In this document: in pieces, positions 7,518 through 16,547 of the stretch
How the letters are laid out: each line of letters begins with the position of its first letter
Position numbering within the stretch: the stretch's first letter is position 1
Assembly: GCA_946480175.1 (NCBI GenBank)
Contig: CAMLIK010000002.1
Location: 1 to 64,000 of the forward strand
Length of the DNA: 64,000 bases
Reading direction: 5' to 3'
From: an uncultured Gilliamella sp.
GTDB lineage: Bacteria; Pseudomonadota; Gammaproteobacteria; Enterobacterales; Orbaceae
The notes under the pieces: generated by a model
Told to the model about the DNA's origin: nothing
Databases searched by the model: none
What the model saw: only the letters and a program-made list of their open reading frames with translations
Program-made: the position numbers and the translations under genes

Positions 7518-8945
7518 TTATCGGATATTTAACGTGCCTTTTTTCTGTTTTATTTTGTAAACAATGACGGTTAATACTATTGGTACTACAATCGCTACCA
7601 ACATTGCTAAGGCATAAATTGACCAGAAGACTGGTTTTATCGATAGGATACCCGGTAATCCACCAACGCCGATACCATTAGATAATACCCCATATAAACC
7701 ACAGATTAATCCAGCACAAGCGGCACCAATCATGGCGCAAAACATCGGGAATTTATAGCGTAAATTGATACCATACATCGCTGGCTCTGTCACACCGAGA
7801 TAACCAGATATTGCCGCAGGAATAGATACTTCTCGTTCATTATGTTTTTTACTTATTAAGATGATACCAACCACCGCTGAAGCTTGGGCAATATTGGATA
7901 AAGCGATAATTGGCCAAATAGGTGTGCCACCCATACTTTCGGTCATCTGCATATCGATAGCTAATGTGGTGTGGTGAATACCTGTAATAACCAAAGGAGC
8001 ATAGAAGAAGCCAAAAATAGCAGAGCCAATAAAGGCATAATCACCGGTCATTAAATACTTAACCACATAAGCAATCCCATCACCAAGCATGCGTCCAATA
8101 GGCCCTAAAACAAAGTGTGCTAAGACAACTGACAGCATTAAGGCAACGATTGGCACAATTACTAGATTTAAGTAATCAGGAATAATTGTACGAAGGCGTG
8201 TTTCAATCCATCCTAAAGCTAAACCAGCAAAAATTGACGGTATAACTTGTGCTTGATAACCCACTTTAGCAATGGTAAACCAACCAAAATCCCATACATC
8301 AGGAATAACCTTACCCAAATTATAAGCATTCATCAGTTGTGGTGAAACTAACGTTATACCTAAAACAATACCTAAAACCGGCGATCCCCCCATTTTTTTA
8401 ACAGTTGACCAGCAAATAGCCACCGGTAGAAAATGGAAAATCGCTTCACAAGGTAACCATAAGAAACTATGAATCGGTACTAACCAATGATAGGTATCAG
8501 TAAGCGGTTTATCGTCAATAGTTGGCATTTCACCAATCACATTACGCAAGCCAAGTAATAGACCACCGGCAATTAAGGCTGGCAACAATGGCACAAAGAT
8601 TTCAGCTAAGTTTGAAATTAACCGTTCAAACCACGACATATTTTGTTTAGCTGCAGCTTTGGTTTGCTCTTTAGTCGCTTCATCAATATTTAATTGTTCA
8701 ATAAGTAATTTGTAATAATTATCAACATCTGTACCGATGATAACTTGAAATTGCCCAGCATTATTAAAGCAACCTTTGACAAAAGGAAGTTCCTCAATGG
8801 CATCAACATTGGCCAATTTTGGATTAGCTAGCGCAAACCTTAATCTTGTCAAACAATGGGTTACACTAGCAATGTTTTCTTTTCCTCCAATAAGTTCAAT
8901 CAATTGTATAATTGATTTTGTTGAAACTTTAGGTGCCTTCGCCAT
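7518..8945 (-). CDS. treB: TreB, trehalose-specific PTS enzyme IIBC
   Basis: TreB imports and phosphorylates trehalose as trehalose-6-phosphate, taking phosphate from a glucose-type EIIA made elsewhere. The N-terminal IIB domain (about residues 1-90) carries the phosphorylated cysteine C31 in VTHCLTRLRF. The IIC membrane domain follows with about ten hydrophobic segments and ends near 470. The 475 residues match the family. No EIIA domain is fused. A strong AAGGAG ribosome site precedes the ATG. The promoter region upstream holds a TreR palindrome and a CRP site, so trehalose induction and cAMP control are expected. Confidence 0.96.
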   Translation of the reverse strand: MAKAPKVSTKSIIQLIELIGGKENIASVTHCLTRLRFALANPKLANVDAIEELPFVKGCFNNAGQFQVIIGTDVDNYYKLLIEQLNIDEATKEQTKAAAKQNMSWFERLISNLAEIFVPLLPALIAGGLLLGLRNVIGEMPTIDDKPLTDTYHWLVPIHSFLWLPCEAIFHFLPVAICWSTVKKMGGSPVLGIVLGITLVSPQLMNAYNLGKVIPDVWDFGWFTIAKVGYQAQVIPSIFAGLALGWIETRLRTIIPDYLNLVIVPIVALMLSVVLAHFVLGPIGRMLGDGIAYVVKYLMTGDYAFIGSAIFGFFYAPLVITGIHHTTLAIDMQMTESMGGTPIWPIIALSNIAQASAVVGIILISKKHNEREVSIPAAISGYLGVTEPAMYGINLRYKFPMFCAMIGAACAGLICGLYGVLSNGIGVGGLPGILSIKPVFWSIYALAMLVAIVVPIVLTVIVYKIKQKKGTLNIR

Positions 8946-9051
8946 TGTTAAGTCTCCTTATTTTCAATTTTAGCCAATATTTTTTAGTTAAATTATTTCG
9001 AGCCTAATTTGATAGAGATTAAGCATAAATGGAATGACTATTTAAATAAAT

Positions 9052-9063
9052 GGGAACGTTCCC
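9052..9063. promoter_or_regulatory. TreR operator
   Basis: GGGAACGTTCCC is a perfect 12-base palindrome with the central CG typical of LacI-family operators. It lies about 107 bases upstream of treB and just downstream of treR, and resembles the operator known for enteric TreR. Binding of TreR here would block treB-treC transcription. Confidence 0.85.
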
Positions 9064-9067
9064 TTTT

Positions 9068-9083
9068 TGTGATAAACCTCACA
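9068..9083. promoter_or_regulatory. CRP (cAMP receptor protein) site upstream of treB
   Basis: TGTGATAAACCTCACA matches the CRP consensus TGTGA-N6-TCACA in every conserved base. It sits 4 bases from the TreR palindrome, on the upstream side for treB. Catabolite control of trehalose use follows from this. Confidence 0.88.
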
Positions 9084-9120
9084 CTTTTGCGACAATATAG
9101 CGCTAAAAGATAAAAAATAG

Positions 9121-10083
9121 TTAATTAAGTATTTGTGAAGGCACCGTAATTATTTGTGGTTTTACTTCACTTTGCAGCATTTGCAAAAGTTCATTGGCGG
9201 CATAAGTACCAGCTTTATCAAAACCAAGATCGACTGTAATCGTTTTGGCAAATAAGAAATTAAGTAGATCGCTACTACCGATGCTAATAACAACAATATT
9301 ATTAATATTTTTTTCAGATAAGTATCTATTTAGGCCTAAAGCAATTGAATCGGTGGCACAAACGATCGCTGTTGGTGAGTTAAGCAATACTGATTCGGCA
9401 AGTTCATAACCTGAATAGTAACTTAATTTGCCAAGTACCGCATTCGGCTTAAGTTTATGGGTATGACAAAAATCAGTATAGGCTTGATAACGTAGTTCAC
9501 CAGTGGTCTGATCTTGTTTAGTTATACCGATATAACCAATTTTTTTGTGTTTCTCTTTTTGATATAAATAGGTTAATGCTTTGTTTACCGCGCCCACATC
9601 GTCATAACAAATACAAGAATAATCAGGAAAAGGCCTTGCAATAACCACACATTTATTTCGCCAAAATGCTAACCGAGAACGCTCTAATCCAGTAAAAGCA
9701 AAAACCACCACCCCATCAGCTTGTTTTTCTTTTAACATTCTCAGGTGCTCTTCAACTTTAGGCGCACTAAATTGGCTCTCAATAATAATCGGATCATAAC
9801 CATTAGCATAAAAAATTGGTAACATACTTCGAACAGCATGATTTTCAGAGATGGAATCGAGGCGAGTGACAATAATACCAATCACTTTATTACCATAACC
9901 ACGCATTGCTCTAGCCGATTTCGATGGCGTAAATTGATATTGTTCAACAATTGCCATCACTTTATCGCGAGTTGACTCCTTCACCATTGGATCGTGATTA
10001 ATGACTCGCGAAACAGTAGATTTACTAACACCACTCAATTTAGCGATATCTTTAATGGTTAAATTCGTTGACGGTTTGCTCAT
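9121..10083 (-). CDS. treR: TreR, trehalose operon repressor (LacI family)
   Basis: The product is 320 residues. The N-terminal helix-turn-helix reads LTIKDIAKLSGVSKSTVSRV, followed by the hinge ARAMRGYGNKVIGIIVTRLD and a periplasmic-binding-like sensor domain. It matches E. coli TreR throughout, including YDPIIIESQFS. In that family trehalose-6-phosphate is the inducer. I chose the ATG at 10083 (MSKPST), which aligns with known TreR starts; an in-frame TTG lies five codons upstream. treR is transcribed in the same direction as treB-treC but is separated from them by the operator region. Confidence 0.94.
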   Translation of the reverse strand: MSKPSTNLTIKDIAKLSGVSKSTVSRVINHDPMVKESTRDKVMAIVEQYQFTPSKSARAMRGYGNKVIGIIVTRLDSISENHAVRSMLPIFYANGYDPIIIESQFSAPKVEEHLRMLKEKQADGVVVFAFTGLERSRLAFWRNKCVVIARPFPDYSCICYDDVGAVNKALTYLYQKEKHKKIGYIGITKQDQTTGELRYQAYTDFCHTHKLKPNAVLGKLSYYSGYELAESVLLNSPTAIVCATDSIALGLNRYLSEKNINNIVVISIGSSDLLNFLFAKTITVDLGFDKAGTYAANELLQMLQSEVKPQIITVPSQILN

Positions 10084-10138
10084 AATCAATTTACACAATG
10101 AATATCAATTAAATCATAGTAATATAGATTGAAGAAAA

Positions 10139-10173
10139 TAGCGATAATCATATCAATGATAAGATTATCGCTA
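10139..10173 (-). terminator. Terminator of the HxlR regulator gene
   Basis: TAGCGATAATC (10139-10149) and GATTATCGCTA (10163-10173) form a perfect 11-bp stem with a 13-base loop. On the reverse strand the stem is followed by TTTTCTTC, so it should end the transcript from 10512. It lies 10 bases after that stop codon. Confidence 0.7.
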
Positions 10174-10182
10174 ATTCAGATT

Positions 10183-10512
10183 TTATTTGCTATATTTTAA
10201 TTTGTAGATACTTCCCCAATCTAACATCGCATCATGCACTTGTTTTAAGCTTTGTCCGACTTCAGTTAGGGTATATTCCACTTTAGGTGGCACTTGCGCA
10301 TACACTTTGCGAGTGATTAGGCCATTTTTTTCCATCGTTCTTAAATGCGAAGTGAGAACTTTTTGTGAGATGCCGTTGAGTGATTTTTTCAGTTCACCAA
10401 AACGTTTGGTACCTGTCAGCAAATCTCGCACAATTAGCACTTTCCATTTGTCACCCATTAATAATAGGGTAGTTTCAACGGGACATGGCGGTAAATTTTC
10501 AATTGCCGGCAT
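10183..10512 (-). CDS. HxlR-family transcriptional regulator
   Basis: The product is 109 residues, mostly a winged helix-turn-helix domain. GDKWKVLIVRDLL, RFGELKKSL and GISQKVLTSHLRTMEKNGLI are diagnostic for the HxlR family. A cysteine at residue 10 (PPCPVE) lies where several family members carry their redox- or electrophile-sensing cysteine. The gene diverges from an SDR-like oxidoreductase over 134 bases that contain an AGTAA-N5-TTACT palindrome, so it probably controls both. The likely inducer is an oxidant or reactive electrophile, which is inferred from the family. Confidence 0.92.
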   Translation of the reverse strand: MPAIENLPPCPVETTLLLMGDKWKVLIVRDLLTGTKRFGELKKSLNGISQKVLTSHLRTMEKNGLITRKVYAQVPPKVEYTLTEVGQSLKQVHDAMLDWGSIYKLKYSK

Positions 10513-10549
10513 AATAAATTTCCTTTAATTTCAACAATAGTATCTAAAT

Positions 10550-10564
10550 AGTAACTATATTACT
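10550..10564. promoter_or_regulatory. Palindrome, probable HxlR operator
   Basis: AGTAA (10550-10554), 5 bases, then TTACT (10560-10564), lies midway between the divergent HxlR regulator and the oxidoreductase gene. HxlR proteins bind as dimers to sites of about this size. A related half-site recurs near 10627-10632 (TAGTAA). Confidence 0.5.
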
Positions 10565-10646
10565 ACTTGGTACCTACTTTACAATAGAAACTTAGGATAT
10601 TAAGCTAAAAAAATTAATTTATCTAGATAGTAATAAGGAGAATAAG

Positions 10647-11282
10647 ATGAAAATTGCAGTAATTGGTGCAAATGGTAAATCAGGACAACTATTGGTTAAA
10701 GAAGCATTATCACGAGGGCATGATGTCACAGCTATCGTACGTAAACCAAGTTCAAATAGCGACGCAAAAGCGAAGGTATTAGTTAAAGATCTGTTTCAAT
10801 TAACTTATGACGATTTAAAACCATTTGATGTGATCATTGATGCATTTGGTACATGGACACCTGAATCACTACCATTACATCAAACTAGTCTAAAACATTT
10901 AACCGATATTTTAAGCGGTAAACCTAATCGTTTATTAGTTGTTGGTGGTGCAGGCAGCTTATATGTCAATCCAGAACATACTGTTCGTTTAGTTGATTCA
11001 CCTGATTTCCCTGATGAATTTAAACCACTAGCGAATAATATGGCGAAAGCTTTAGATCAATTAAGAACTTGTAATGACGTACAATGGACCTATTTAAGCC
11101 CAGCCATTGAGTTTATTGCTGATGGTCCAAGAACTGGTCATTATATTGTTGGTGGTGAGCAATTCTTAGTTAACAGCCAAGGTAAAAGTCAAATCAGCTA
11201 CGCTGACTATGCGATTGCGATGATTGACGAGGCAGAACAAGCTAAACACGTTAAACAACGTTTTACTGTAGCTACTGAATAA
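10647..11282 (+). CDS. NAD(P)-binding oxidoreductase, atypical SDR family
   Basis: The product is 211 residues of Rossmann fold. GANGKSGQ at residues 8-15 is the dinucleotide-binding motif, and R32 in AIVRKPSS suggests NADPH preference. LLVVGGAGSLYV and TYLSPAIEF match the NmrA/YwnB-like group of atypical SDRs, and no classical YxxxK pair stands out. Substrate unknown. GGAG stands upstream of the ATG. It is divergent from the HxlR regulator; such pairs often answer quinone or aldehyde stress, so a reductase or redox-sensing role is plausible. Confidence 0.85.
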   Translation: MKIAVIGANGKSGQLLVKEALSRGHDVTAIVRKPSSNSDAKAKVLVKDLFQLTYDDLKPFDVIIDAFGTWTPESLPLHQTSLKHLTDILSGKPNRLLVVGGAGSLYVNPEHTVRLVDSPDFPDEFKPLANNMAKALDQLRTCNDVQWTYLSPAIEFIADGPRTGHYIVGGEQFLVNSQGKSQISYADYAIAMIDEAEQAKHVKQRFTVATE

Positions 11283-11618
11283 TAATTTTATCAAGCCTTA
11301 CATTAAAAGGGCCGATAACCAAATGGTTAGTTTTGATGTAAGGCACATAATTTAATCTTTTCAATGTCTAATTTGATTTTCCTTCCTAATTAGCCAAAAT
11401 GGTGCAAAAAAATTAACCAAATAGATATTAATGGATCATTTTAGGGCATCATCAATCAAAGAAAATAAAATCATACCTGTTATTACTTAGTTGCTTATTT
11501 ATTGGCATGTTTATTGCATAAATCAAAGATTATTATGAAAATTTGATAAAACAAATAACACTGATAATATGAATTATTATGCGTTCAATTTGTAATCATT
11601 TTACTTGGGAAAACTATT
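11283..11618. other. 336-base gap with a two-tier stem-loop
   Basis: No gene is visible. GCCTTACAT (11295-11303) and ATGTAAGGC (11336-11344) form a perfect 9-bp outer stem. Inside, TAACC (11316-11320) and GGTTA (11325-11329) form a second hairpin. It lies 13 bases after the oxidoreductase stop, without a T-run. The remaining part up to allB is AT-rich leader with no site I can name. Confidence 0.5.
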
Positions 11619-12986
11619 ATGCAGTACGATCTAATTATTAAAAATGGTCTCGTTATTCTTGAATCTGGTGAGATCTATAGCGATGTTGCAATAAAAAATG
11701 GCAAAATTGCAGCAATTGGCCCTAATTTAGTGCAAGCCAATAAAATTATTGATGTTGACGGTTTGATTGTTAGTCCCGGAATGGTTGATATTCATGTTCA
11801 TATTAGTGAACCGGGTGGTGTACGTCACGAATGGGAAGGCTATGTCACAGGAACCAAAGCATGTGCAAAAGGGGGAGTAACAACCTTTGTTGAAATGCCA
11901 CTGAATCAACTTCCTGCAACAACCAGTGGTGAAACACTTCGCACTAAATATGCAGCCGGGGAAGGAAAACTCTATGTCGATGTTGCTTCTTATGGGGGAT
12001 TAGTACCTTATAACCTGATTAATAATGGTATTGTCGAACAAGTTGAAGAAGGCGTCGCGGCATTTAAATGCTTTATGGCAACCTGTGGGGATCCAAACCT
12101 TAACGGTGATTTTGCTAATGTAAATGATTATGCCCTATGGGAAGGGATGCGCCAAATTGCTAAAACTGGTAAAGTGTTAGCCATTCATGCAGAAAATGCC
12201 GCAATTACTGATATTTTAGGACAACAAGCTAAAGCGCGCGGTGAAAGCACATTATCACAATACGTAGCAACTCGTCCAGCATTCACTGAAGTAGAAGCTA
12301 TTCGACGAGCTATCTTTTTTGCCAAACAAACTGGTTGCCCAATTCATATTTGCCACGTAGCTTGTCCAGAAGGGGTTGAAGAAGTAATAAAAGCACGTCA
12401 AGAAGGCGTTAATGTCACTTGTGAAACCTGTATTCATTACCTCTATTTTACCACTGACCAGTTAGATGCCATTGGACCAATTGCAAAATGCTCACCACCC
12501 ATTCGTGATCAACAAGCTCAAGAAGGATTATGGAAGTATCTCTTTGCTGGTCACATTATCACAGCCGTATCTGACCATTCTCCATGTACTTATGATCTAA
12601 AAGATAAAACCAATGCTTTTGATGCTTGGGGCGGAATTTCTGGTGTGCAAAATAATGTCGATATCATGTTTGATGAAGCCGTACAAAAACGGGGTATGTC
12701 ATTAAAACAATTTGCCGACATCATCGCTAAAAATCCAGCTGAAAGATACAACTTACCAACCAAAGGTTCAATTCAAGTTGGTAAAGACGCTGACATTATC
12801 TTTATTAAACCTCATTCAAACTATGTATTAAAAGAACAAGATCTCGAGTATCGTAATAAATTTAGCCCTTATGTAGGACGAAAAATTGGTGCTCAAGTTG
12901 TGCAAACATTATTACGAGGTGAAACCATTTATCAGATAGATTCAGGTATTGATTCAATACCAAGAGGTACATTTATTCGACGTTAA
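11619..12986 (+). CDS. allB: AllB, allantoinase
   Basis: Allantoinase opens the ring of allantoin to allantoate, an early step in using purine nitrogen. It belongs to the cyclic amidohydrolases with a two-metal centre. Metal ligands are visible as H59 and H61 in DIHVHISEPGG, the carboxylated K150 in AFKCFMATCGD, H190 in AIHAEN, H246 in HICHVACP and D319 in SDHSPC. The CFMATCGD context separates it from dihydropyrimidinases and dihydroorotases. The 455 residues compare with 453 in E. coli. The permease gene follows after 43 bases. No allantoate amidohydrolase or allR is nearby. Confidence 0.94.
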   Translation: MQYDLIIKNGLVILESGEIYSDVAIKNGKIAAIGPNLVQANKIIDVDGLIVSPGMVDIHVHISEPGGVRHEWEGYVTGTKACAKGGVTTFVEMPLNQLPATTSGETLRTKYAAGEGKLYVDVASYGGLVPYNLINNGIVEQVEEGVAAFKCFMATCGDPNLNGDFANVNDYALWEGMRQIAKTGKVLAIHAENAAITDILGQQAKARGESTLSQYVATRPAFTEVEAIRRAIFFAKQTGCPIHICHVACPEGVEEVIKARQEGVNVTCETCIHYLYFTTDQLDAIGPIAKCSPPIRDQQAQEGLWKYLFAGHIITAVSDHSPCTYDLKDKTNAFDAWGGISGVQNNVDIMFDEAVQKRGMSLKQFADIIAKNPAERYNLPTKGSIQVGKDADIIFIKPHSNYVLKEQDLEYRNKFSPYVGRKIGAQVVQTLLRGETIYQIDSGIDSIPRGTFIRR

Positions 12987-13029
12987 TCATTACATTAAAA
13001 CGATAAAAAATAAGTAGGAAAGGAAAACC

Positions 13030-14406
13030 ATGAAGAACAACACAGCACAATCATCAACTACGCAGATTGATAGTTCGCTATTACCCAAATCTAGCAAAGA
13101 TAGAACTATGAATCCTTTGGCCTATTCTTTTATGTGGATTGGTGATGGTATGAATTTGGGTAATATGACCTTAGGTGCAAGCTTAGTAGTCGCCGGTGTC
13201 GCCACCATGAATATTTTCCAAACGTTCGCCGCAACATTTATTGCCATATTGATTATTACTACCATTTTTGTCTTTAATGATCGTTTAGGGTATCGCACAG
13301 GTATTCCTTACGTGGTACAACTGCGCATGTCATTTGGGATAAAAGGTGCTATTATTTCTTCATTGCTCCGCGGTATTCCTGCTATTGTTTGGTATGGATT
13401 TCAAAGTTGGATAGGTGCAACTGCACTCAATGAGATTGTTAAAATATTATCTAATGGCGATTTTGATAATGTATTTATCTGTTTCCTTATTTTACAATTT
13501 TTCCAAATCGCTTTATCACTATATGGATTTCATGCCATTAAATGGGTCGAAACCCTAATTTCAGTGGTGATTCTTTGTGCATTAGTTTATGTCTTTATTC
13601 TATTACTCAACAATCACCAAGAGATTATTATCGATAAATGGGTAAATGCCGAAGGAACTTGGGGATTACCATTTTGCGGATTTATTATGATGTTCTTAGG
13701 TAATTACGCCGCAATCTTCCTAAGTGCCGCAGATTACTCGCGAGAACTAAAAACTGGTTTTAGCAATCGCAAAAGAGGTCTTCTCTACTTCTTACCTATT
13801 TTTGTCGCTTACGGCTTTATTATTACTATTGGTGTAATGTTGGCGTCAGTTACAGGTAACTCTAATCCAGTTAAAGCCTTTGCAATTGTAGTAAATAATC
13901 CATATATCACCATTGTGGTATCATCTTTCATTGTGTTGGGTACTGTTGCCGTAAATATCGTTGCTAACATCATCCCGCCAGCTTACGTAATTACGTTATT
14001 AACAAAAGCTAAATATAAAGTGGCGGTGACCATTACCGGGTTATTAGCTATCGCTTCTTTTCCTTGGGTTTTAGTTCAAGATACGTCAGCAAAAGGATTA
14101 GGTTTATTTATTCTAATTTACTCCGCTTTTTTAGGTCCGATTGTGGCAATCTTATTGGTGGAATATTATCTGTTACGTCGTCAAAAAATTGATGTTAATA
14201 CGCTATATGATAATAATGGTCAATTTGCTGGCTTTAACCCAGCTGCAATTTTAGCAATGCTTATTGGCTCGGCGGCTGCATTTTATGAAGTAAGCCTAAC
14301 ATGGATTGTCGGCTTTGTTGTTGGTGGAATAAGTTATATCTTATTAACTAAATTCTCATTTAAAGACTCTCCTTTCAAAAAAGGGACTATCTTTGAAAAC
14401 AAATAG
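13030..14406 (+). CDS. allP: Allantoin permease, NCS1 family
   Basis: The product is 458 residues with about twelve hydrophobic segments. The NCS1 signature is visible as FMWIGDGMNLGNMTLGASL near the start, then IPAIVWYGFQSWIGATALN (transmembrane segment 3) and a central NYAAIFLSAADYSRELK. These fit the allantoin transporters YbbW/PucI. Placement right behind allB supports allantoin as substrate. A clear GGAAAGGAAAA ribosome site lies before the ATG. A hairpin at 14430-14461 ends the transcript. Specificity within NCS1 (uracil, hydantoin, allantoin) is inferred mainly from context. Confidence 0.88.
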   Translation: MKNNTAQSSTTQIDSSLLPKSSKDRTMNPLAYSFMWIGDGMNLGNMTLGASLVVAGVATMNIFQTFAATFIAILIITTIFVFNDRLGYRTGIPYVVQLRMSFGIKGAIISSLLRGIPAIVWYGFQSWIGATALNEIVKILSNGDFDNVFICFLILQFFQIALSLYGFHAIKWVETLISVVILCALVYVFILLLNNHQEIIIDKWVNAEGTWGLPFCGFIMMFLGNYAAIFLSAADYSRELKTGFSNRKRGLLYFLPIFVAYGFIITIGVMLASVTGNSNPVKAFAIVVNNPYITIVVSSFIVLGTVAVNIVANIIPPAYVITLLTKAKYKVAVTITGLLAIASFPWVLVQDTSAKGLGLFILIYSAFLGPIVAILLVEYYLLRRQKIDVNTLYDNNGQFAGFNPAAILAMLIGSAAAFYEVSLTWIVGFVVGGISYILLTKFSFKDSPFKKGTIFENK

Positions 14407-14429
14407 ATTAATTAAATCACAATCAAAAT

Positions 14430-14461
14430 TAGGCAGTAAATTTATCATGATTCACTGCCTA
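14430..14461. terminator. Bidirectional terminator between allP and flhA
   Basis: TAGGCAGT (14430-14437) pairs with ACTGCCTA (14454-14461). AAAATT precedes it and ATTTG follows. It sits between convergent genes and reaches into the last codons of flhA. Confidence 0.55.
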
Positions 14462-16532
14462 TTTGACATGTCACTTTAATTTCTCGATTATCCGTAATTT
14501 CTAAATTTGATAACACCGCTAATTGTGGAAAATTAGGTCGTAAAAACTGGGCGAGCATAGCTCTTAATGTGTGATTAACTAATAAAACTGGCGGTGCACC
14601 TATCGCGTCTTGCTGATTAAGCGCTTGTTTAAGTTGTTCAAGTATATGTTCCGCCAACCCCGGCTCAACATTACTAGTATTTTGCAAAGCTTGTAATAAT
14701 ATACGTTCTAAATTGATATTTAATCCTATGACTTTTATAGGCTCTGTTCCTGGGAACCACTGTTGAGTGATCACTCGACCCAAGGCTATTCTAACAATAC
14801 TGAGTAAATGGTATGGATCATTTTGATTAGGCGCTTGTTCACAAATTGTTTCAATAATAGTGCGCATATCACGAATAGATACTTTTTCAGCTAACAAATT
14901 TTGTAGAATTTTATGAAAAGTGGTTAAAGGCACAACGTCAGGAATAAAATCCTCAACTAATTTAGGAATATCCTGTTTGATTCGATCCAGTAATTCTTGT
15001 GTTTCTAATCGTCCCAATAAATCACTAGCAAATTGTTGTAACAGATGATTAAAATGGGTGGCAATCATGGTACTGGTATCAACAACGGTATAACCCAATA
15101 TTTGCGCATTTTCAATATTATTCTTATCTATCCAAACAGCAGGTAGACCAAAAGCTGGTTCTGTGGTTACGACACCTTCAATTGTTTCGGTCACAGTGCC
15201 AGGGTTAATCGCTAACCATTTATTATTTAAGATCTCTCCTTGACCTACTTCGCCCCCTTTTATAAAAAACTTATATTGATAAGGAAGCAAAGAAAGATTA
15301 TCGCGAATATGAACTTGAGGCGGTAAAAAACCTAACGTTTGAGCAAACTTTTTGCGTAAGCTACGAATCCGTCCAAGTAATTCACCATTTTGGGTTTGGT
15401 CAACCATAGGAATTAATCCGTATCCAACTTCCATCGCTAAAATATCTTCAATATTAACATCAGACCATGAAGCGTCAATGTTTGCTGGTTTAGTGGCTTG
15501 TACATTATTTTGAGGGGTAGTAGCCGATTTTTCCGCTTTCTTTTGTTTAGTTAACCACCAAGAAATTACTGCCAGTACAGCTGTAAACATCAAAAATACC
15601 ATGTTTGGCATACCAGGAATAAGTCCAAGTAAACCAATAACAACCGCAGTTAATATTAACACTTGTGGATTATTAAATAACTGTTTAAGCATCTGATCAC
15701 TGATGTTTTCTTGTGAGGTAACACGAGTCACGATAACACCTGCGGCAGTTGAGATAATTAGTGAAGGAATTTGTGCAACTAAACCATCACCGATAGTCAA
15801 TAGCACATAAGTTTTACTAGCATCTGATAACGTCATACCATGCTGCATTACTCCAACTATTAAACCACCAACAATGGTAATGGCCATAATTAGTAGACCT
15901 GCGATAGCATCACCACGCACAAATTTACTCGCTCCATCCATTGAACCATAAAAATCAGCTTCTTGCGTGACTTCTGCTCGACGTGCTTTGGCTTCCTCTT
16001 CACCAATCAATCCAGCATTAAGATCTGCATCAATTGCCATCTGCTTACCGGGCATACCGTCTAGCGCGAAGCGGGCACCAACTTCAGCTATCCTACCTGC
16101 ACCTTTAGTGATTACCATAAAGTTGATAATAACTAAAATAACAAAAACAACGATACCAATAGCAAAATTACCACCCACCAAAAAATGCCCAAAAGCCTCA
16201 ATAACTCGACCAGCAGCATCGCTACCTGTATGCCCTTTTAGTAACACAATTCTAGTTGAGGCAACATTAAGTGACAATCGCAATAACGTTGCAAAAAGCA
16301 AAACGGTAGGAAATGCGGCAAAATCCAAAACTCGCTTAGTAAACAGTGCAACAATTAGAATGATAATTGATAATGCAATATTGAAAGTAAAAAACAGATC
16401 CAAAACAAATGCTGGCAAAGGTAATACCATCATTGAAAGAATCAATAAAATAAGTAATGGACCCGTTAAAATTCGATATTGTCCATTTTTTAATACATTT
16501 ATTGATAGCAAATTAGTAAATTTTGATTTCAT
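14445..16532 (-). CDS. flhA: FlhA, flagellar export gate protein
   Basis: FlhA is the large gate subunit of the flagellar type III export apparatus and couples proton flow to export. The 695 residues fit (E. coli 692). The N-terminal half has about eight membrane segments and the FHIPEP-type signature LLRLSLNVASTR. A charged cytoplasmic part from about residue 340 docks chaperone-substrate complexes. The 3' end overlaps a terminator hairpin. flhB lies directly upstream, with 15 bases between the two, so the order is flhB-flhA as in enterics; flhE, which usually follows, is missing. Confidence 0.97.
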   Translation of the reverse strand: MKSKFTNLLSINVLKNGQYRILTGPLLILLILSMMVLPLPAFVLDLFFTFNIALSIIILIVALFTKRVLDFAAFPTVLLFATLLRLSLNVASTRIVLLKGHTGSDAAGRVIEAFGHFLVGGNFAIGIVVFVILVIINFMVITKGAGRIAEVGARFALDGMPGKQMAIDADLNAGLIGEEEAKARRAEVTQEADFYGSMDGASKFVRGDAIAGLLIMAITIVGGLIVGVMQHGMTLSDASKTYVLLTIGDGLVAQIPSLIISTAAGVIVTRVTSQENISDQMLKQLFNNPQVLILTAVVIGLLGLIPGMPNMVFLMFTAVLAVISWWLTKQKKAEKSATTPQNNVQATKPANIDASWSDVNIEDILAMEVGYGLIPMVDQTQNGELLGRIRSLRKKFAQTLGFLPPQVHIRDNLSLLPYQYKFFIKGGEVGQGEILNNKWLAINPGTVTETIEGVVTTEPAFGLPAVWIDKNNIENAQILGYTVVDTSTMIATHFNHLLQQFASDLLGRLETQELLDRIKQDIPKLVEDFIPDVVPLTTFHKILQNLLAEKVSIRDMRTIIETICEQAPNQNDPYHLLSIVRIALGRVITQQWFPGTEPIKVIGLNINLERILLQALQNTSNVEPGLAEHILEQLKQALNQQDAIGAPPVLLVNHTLRAMLAQFLRPNFPQLAVLSNLEITDNREIKVTCQIGSES

Positions 16533-16547
16533 AATAGTGTTTTACTT

